DNA from: Thysanoteuthis rhombus
Lineage: Eukaryota > Mollusca > Cephalopoda > Oegopsida > Thysanoteuthidae
Assembly: GCA_963457665.1 (NCBI GenBank)
Contig: OY735202.1
Span: 44,563,903-44,627,902, forward strand
DNA: 64,000 bases
Reading direction: 5' to 3'
The first letter of the stretch is position 1; every line of letters begins with the position of its first letter. This document shows, piece by piece, positions 60,450 through 64,000 of the stretch. The notes under the pieces are model-generated. The model did not search any database. It was not told the DNA's origin and saw only the letters and a list, made by a program, of their open reading frames with translations. Made by a program: the position numbers and the translations under genes.

Positions 60450-61581
60450 CTAAGAAAGAAAAAAAAACAACATGTTTTTTTTGCAAAATTATGATTACAT
60501 AAAGGAACAGAAAAGGCTTATAAGAAAACTCTTATTGTGAATTCTTTTTCATCTTTAAATCCAATATTTGATTAAAACGGTAAAGATGGTTCGTGTTTCA
60601 CAAAGAAGTATCTTGAAAATAAATTTGACTTCAAATAATGCCTGAAGCTCATCGATTCCTTATTTATTCTTATCTCGTTACTTTAAAATTCATTAATTCA
60701 AATTCTTATCAAAAATCAACTCAGATTGAAGAGAAAAAAAAAAGTTACATTTTACAAATTTCGAATTAACAATCCAGGCCTCACAGCTCTTCTAAGGAAA
60801 AGCTCCTAGCAGTTTTCAAACAAGTTGACCGAAAGTTGCATTACCGTATGTTCATAAGCATTAAGGTTGGACTTGGTCAAACACATCTTAACGACCGATA
60901 ATCAACTTCCTTCTTTACAGTCAATATACCACTACAACTACTATGAGAATACTTAGTGTAGTAATGTTAGAGCAATCATGTTAGAGGGACTTGATGAAAA
61001 AGCAACAGTTCATATTATTAGCATTTATTTCAGAGTTGCTAAGGTTTGTCTTTTATGCTTTTAATGATATATTACAAAAAGAACTACCGCGACAATTTAA
61101 CACAGTAAAGGATGAATGCACCTGTGCATTCCTGGGGAAAAAGAATTAAAATACACATACTTGACCTGGTATTCACAAGTATTTTTTTTTTTAACCTTTA
61201 CTTTGCTGGTCAGACCACAAATTCTCAAATTATCCTGTAGTGGCGTTATGAGGAAGTAATCGATTATTTACACATAACATACGAGTTTGAAGTATCCCAA
61301 GGAGTTATTGAAAAAGAGAACCGTTATCATGAAAAGTCATCAGGGTTTTCTAATCAAAGGAATCGGTAGTTAGGGTCAAGGTGAAAAATAATCCAATAGA
61401 ACATATCAATGCCAAGACAGCTTCCTACTAAATTAAAACATGATTTATTCAAATATAAGATATTTTGAATAAGATAATGAGAAATTACAGTGTATCATCT
61501 TCCTAATGTTATAACTAATTCAAGACATTTTTTTTTTTTAAATAAAAATTTGCTTTTATGAATACAAGTAACTTAGTAGAA

Positions 61582-61873
61582 GCACTGGTTACCACCTGAT
61601 CACTAAAATAGAGCAGTATCAAACCAGATTGGTACTTAGATGAGTGACTGCCAAAGAACACAAGGTCCAGTGAACAGTCAGTCAGTGGCCTTATGCTAGA
61701 CTAAGTATAACTTAGTAAATAACTTAAAACAGGGCATTTACTTTTATGAACTCAAGCTTAATTCTTTGTTCTCCAAAGCTATCTTCCACCAACTTACAGT
61801 CAATAGATAGTTTAAATGTCACAAGCACTTACATTATCCAACGCCCTGAACAGGAGGATGAGGTTACTTACCT
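61582..61873 (+). mobile_element. 5S-rRNA-derived SINE, plus-strand copy
   Basis: The first about 90 bases follow 5S rRNA in order: ACCACCTGATCACT, a box-A-like TAGAGCAGTATCAAA, then TGGTACTTAGATGAGTGACT, which matches the 5S box C (TACTTGGATGGGAGACCGCC). A non-5S body follows (TGCTAGACTAAGTATAACTT ... GAGGATGAGGTTACTTACCT). Known 5S-derived SINEs (SINE3 class) use the same internal promoter. Paired with an inverted copy at 62488. Confidence 0.7.
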
Positions 61874-62487
61874 CATAAGAGAAGTGAAAAAACTGTGTCT
61901 TTGATGAAAAACTACACCAACAGTAAGAAAATTTTTACCTACATAAGCTACTTTGAAATTTCTCAAGTATTTCAAGGATAAAAGATATTTCAAGAATAGA
62001 GTATATCTCAAAATAATTTTATTCAAAAAAATTATTAAAAACTTAAGGAATGAAAACAATAACATGGACAAACGTGATATAGAACATTTTTCAGGACACG
62101 ATCATGAGATTCAGCCTAATAAGGCTGCAAAGCAAATAGGTGTCAGTTCAATCGAAAAGCACTCAGAAAGTGCATACCTCGACCAACAAGATTGTCACTA
62201 AAAATTGTAAAAATTGCCCTTTTGACAATATCATTGGGCTTTTGTGTACAAAATGCCAATAAATTATTCTATGTCGCAATGTTAACAAGCAGGCAGACGG
62301 ACAGAGATGGGTGAATACATAACTTCTATCCAACTTTGTTGGCAAAGGTAAAAATAGCTAAAAAATCTGAAAAGATATTCATATATATTGTCGATTTACT
62401 ATTCCATCTTTATTAAAATGAAAAGGCTTAATACAAATTTCATACAGTCGGTGAACTTATTCATTCATTTTCTTGAATTGTCTTGTA
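61874..62487. other. Spacer between the inverted 5S SINEs
   Basis: AT-rich. It includes CAGGCAGACGGACAGAGATG and ACATAACTTCTATCCAACTT near 62287-62340, a motif pair that looks like the tail of another dispersed repeat. The plus frame at 61953-62201 is not recognisable as a protein. Confidence 0.4.
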
Positions 62488-62800
62488 AGGTAAGTAACCT
62501 CATTCTCCTGTCAAACGCATTGAATAATGTAAGCGGTTGTGATATTTAAACTATCCGATTCTCAGTTGGTAGAAGATACCTCTTGAGAACAAAGAAATAA
62601 CTTTGCTTTGTCTGGGAATCCACACAAAGCTTGAGTACACAAAAATAAATGTTCTGTTTATAGTTATTTACAAAGCTATACTTAGTCTAGCATAAGGCAA
62701 CAGGCTGTTAACAGGACCTTGTGTTTCTAGGCAGTCACTCATCCGAGTAACAATCAGGTTTGATACTGCTTAACTTCAGTGATCAGGTAGTAACCAGTGC
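62488..62800 (-). mobile_element. 5S-rRNA-derived SINE, minus-strand copy
   Basis: The reverse complement reads GCACTGGTTACTACCTGATC, then TTAAGCAGTATCAAACCTGA, GTTACTCGGATGAGTGACTG and the same body as the 61582 copy through GAATGAGGTTACTTACCTT. Both copies keep the full unit, so they form arms of about 300 bp around a spacer of about 614 bp. Confidence 0.7.
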
Positions 62801-63256
62801 ATCCACTAAAACTTACTTATATTTGTTGAAACAAATCTTTTATCAGAGAAAAGAAGAAAGGCTTGAATGCTATTAATTATAACATCGGGAAAATAATAAA
62901 AAGTTTTATACATCTCATCTTGAATGATATTGATTTTGTAGGAGAATTGTATACAAATACCTGCATTGATATAAATGATATTGAAATTTGAAACGGAAAA
63001 CACACATGAAGTATCGTATTTCCCCCTGTATAAAACATTTTTTCTGAACATCTTGAGCTAAAAAATCTGAATTCATATTATCTATGGAAGCACAATTGTA
63101 TTAACAGGATGATGCATTTTTCATTCAAAGTTGAAGCAAAATCAGGAGTGCGGATTGTCTATGGTATCGGATGATACATGGTGAAATACGGTAGTTTTAA
63201 ATTTGTGCTCAGTCAGGCTTATAACAGAAACCATAATTTAGTCAACTACTGGTTAC

Positions 63257-63420
63257 AGTGCAGGTGGCCTAATGGTAAGAAGATGCATGGAAAATCTGGC
63301 TGAGACAGTTTGTGTTCATTTTGCATTAATGCTCTTGGGAAAAGCAGGAATGCATCTCTTCTCTCCCCAACTAAGGGTAAAAACTATTGCTCAAGAAAGT
63401 GGCCGAGTAGCATGTGCTAC
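63257..63420 (+). mobile_element. tRNA-derived SINE (family T), plus copy
   Basis: A-box-like GCAGGTGGCCTAATGGTAAG, then GGCTGAGACAGTTTGTGTTC and TTGCATTAATGCTCTTGGGA with AAAAGCAGGAATGCATC. The same blocks occur at 38300, 20630, 51640 and 29435. The open frame at 63272-63517 is a by-product. Confidence 0.6.
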
Positions 63421-64000
63421 TCATCAAAACGAAAGTTCATTCCTCATAAGGAAGAGACAGGGAGAAAGGAGATGGAAAAAGACAAAATTCTGTAAAACTA
63501 AAAAATATTTTTTCTAAACAACTCAATATCCAGATCAATTGATTCAAATCATGGTTATCTCACTGTTGCCAAGTATGTTTTATTATCTAAAGCTGAAACT
63601 ATTTTTTTTAAATGAATAAAATCAACCAAAGTTTTTCATTTCAAGCTAACTCCAAACATTTTATATGTTTCTTAAAGTCCACTTATCAAACAAACTGAGA
63701 CTGAAGAACTAATTATTTGTAAAAAAATAAAAGAAAATGTTTACTTTTATTAAACTTACTATTTTTTTTTAATTTTCGGCTACTGTTAATATTTAATCAG
63801 CCCAATTGGAGAAAAAAATCAGCCATATTTATTCAATGGAATGGTCAATTTAGCAACCCGGGGTTGTCTACAACGGAGTTGTGAAGATTGGACATCAAAA
63901 GACAAAATTGATGACAAATTGTTTGTTTCATAAGATAACATAACACAAGAGGAAATGAATTTGACAAAACACATAACAGATGTTTTCTTCTCTACAGACT

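Larger units (their letters stand above)
60450..64000 (-). other. Upstream of exon 1, no further exon found
   Basis: I searched this stretch on the minus strand for a phase-0 exon with WW or PH motifs and found none. It holds the inverted 5S SINE pair and a family T SINE. It is either intron or promoter-proximal, depending on whether the ATG of exon 1 is used as a start. Confidence 0.5.

Noticed and set aside
61582..61675. Possible 5S rRNA gene
   Set aside because: The 5' stem is missing and many conserved positions differ; it is fused to a SINE body found twice.

Overview
This is an AT-rich metazoan genomic window. It has GT-AG introns of 0.3-7 kb, long microsatellites, many decayed DNA transposons and SINEs, and no bacterial features. 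The gene and repeat types fit a marine invertebrate, for example a lophotrochozoan such as a mollusc, but the species cannot be fixed from sequence alone. Only one protein-coding gene is well supported. It lies on the minus strand and spans most of the window.

I reconstructed 20 coding exons from 60449 down to 9886. Every splice junction is GT-AG and every codon phase agrees across every junction. They give 1289 codons plus a stop. The protein resembles the PLEKHA5/6/7 (PLEKHA7-like) family of junction and cytoskeleton adaptors. It has a SAGDLLGKT / HEELVLLLIQLRR block, a long coiled coil, a Ser/Pro-rich segment, an FYGLLPKERPRAQTV block, a polyproline segment, and the IPERY motif followed by a charged helix. 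The N-terminal WW and PH domains expected for the family were not found and should lie upstream, beyond base 64000. The tail is encoded by one large 959-nt exon. A second, phase-compatible terminal exon at 5014-5114 would give a different, 32-residue tail.

Layout by region: 1-5013 is downstream flank with microsatellites and a foldback-repeat copy. 5014-9885 holds the candidate alternative terminal exon, a 663-bp Tigger-like MITE, and a duplicated, broken fragment of the last exon. 9886-17064 holds exons 20-17. 17065-29036 is intron with SINEs, a 31/27-bp minisatellite and exons 16-15. 29037-37434 holds exons 14-12 among LINE, mariner and MITE relics. 37726-48515 is the coiled-coil exon cluster. 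48516-60449 holds exons 3-1 with large repeat-rich introns, including a decayed Tigger transposase. 60450-64000 lies upstream of exon 1 and contains two 5S-rRNA-derived SINEs in inverted orientation.

No tRNA gene, rRNA gene, CRISPR array or virus was recognised. The most notable local finds are the exon fragment copy with a 7-bp inversion and flanking direct repeats, the alternative tail exon, and the inverted pair of 5S-like SINEs.
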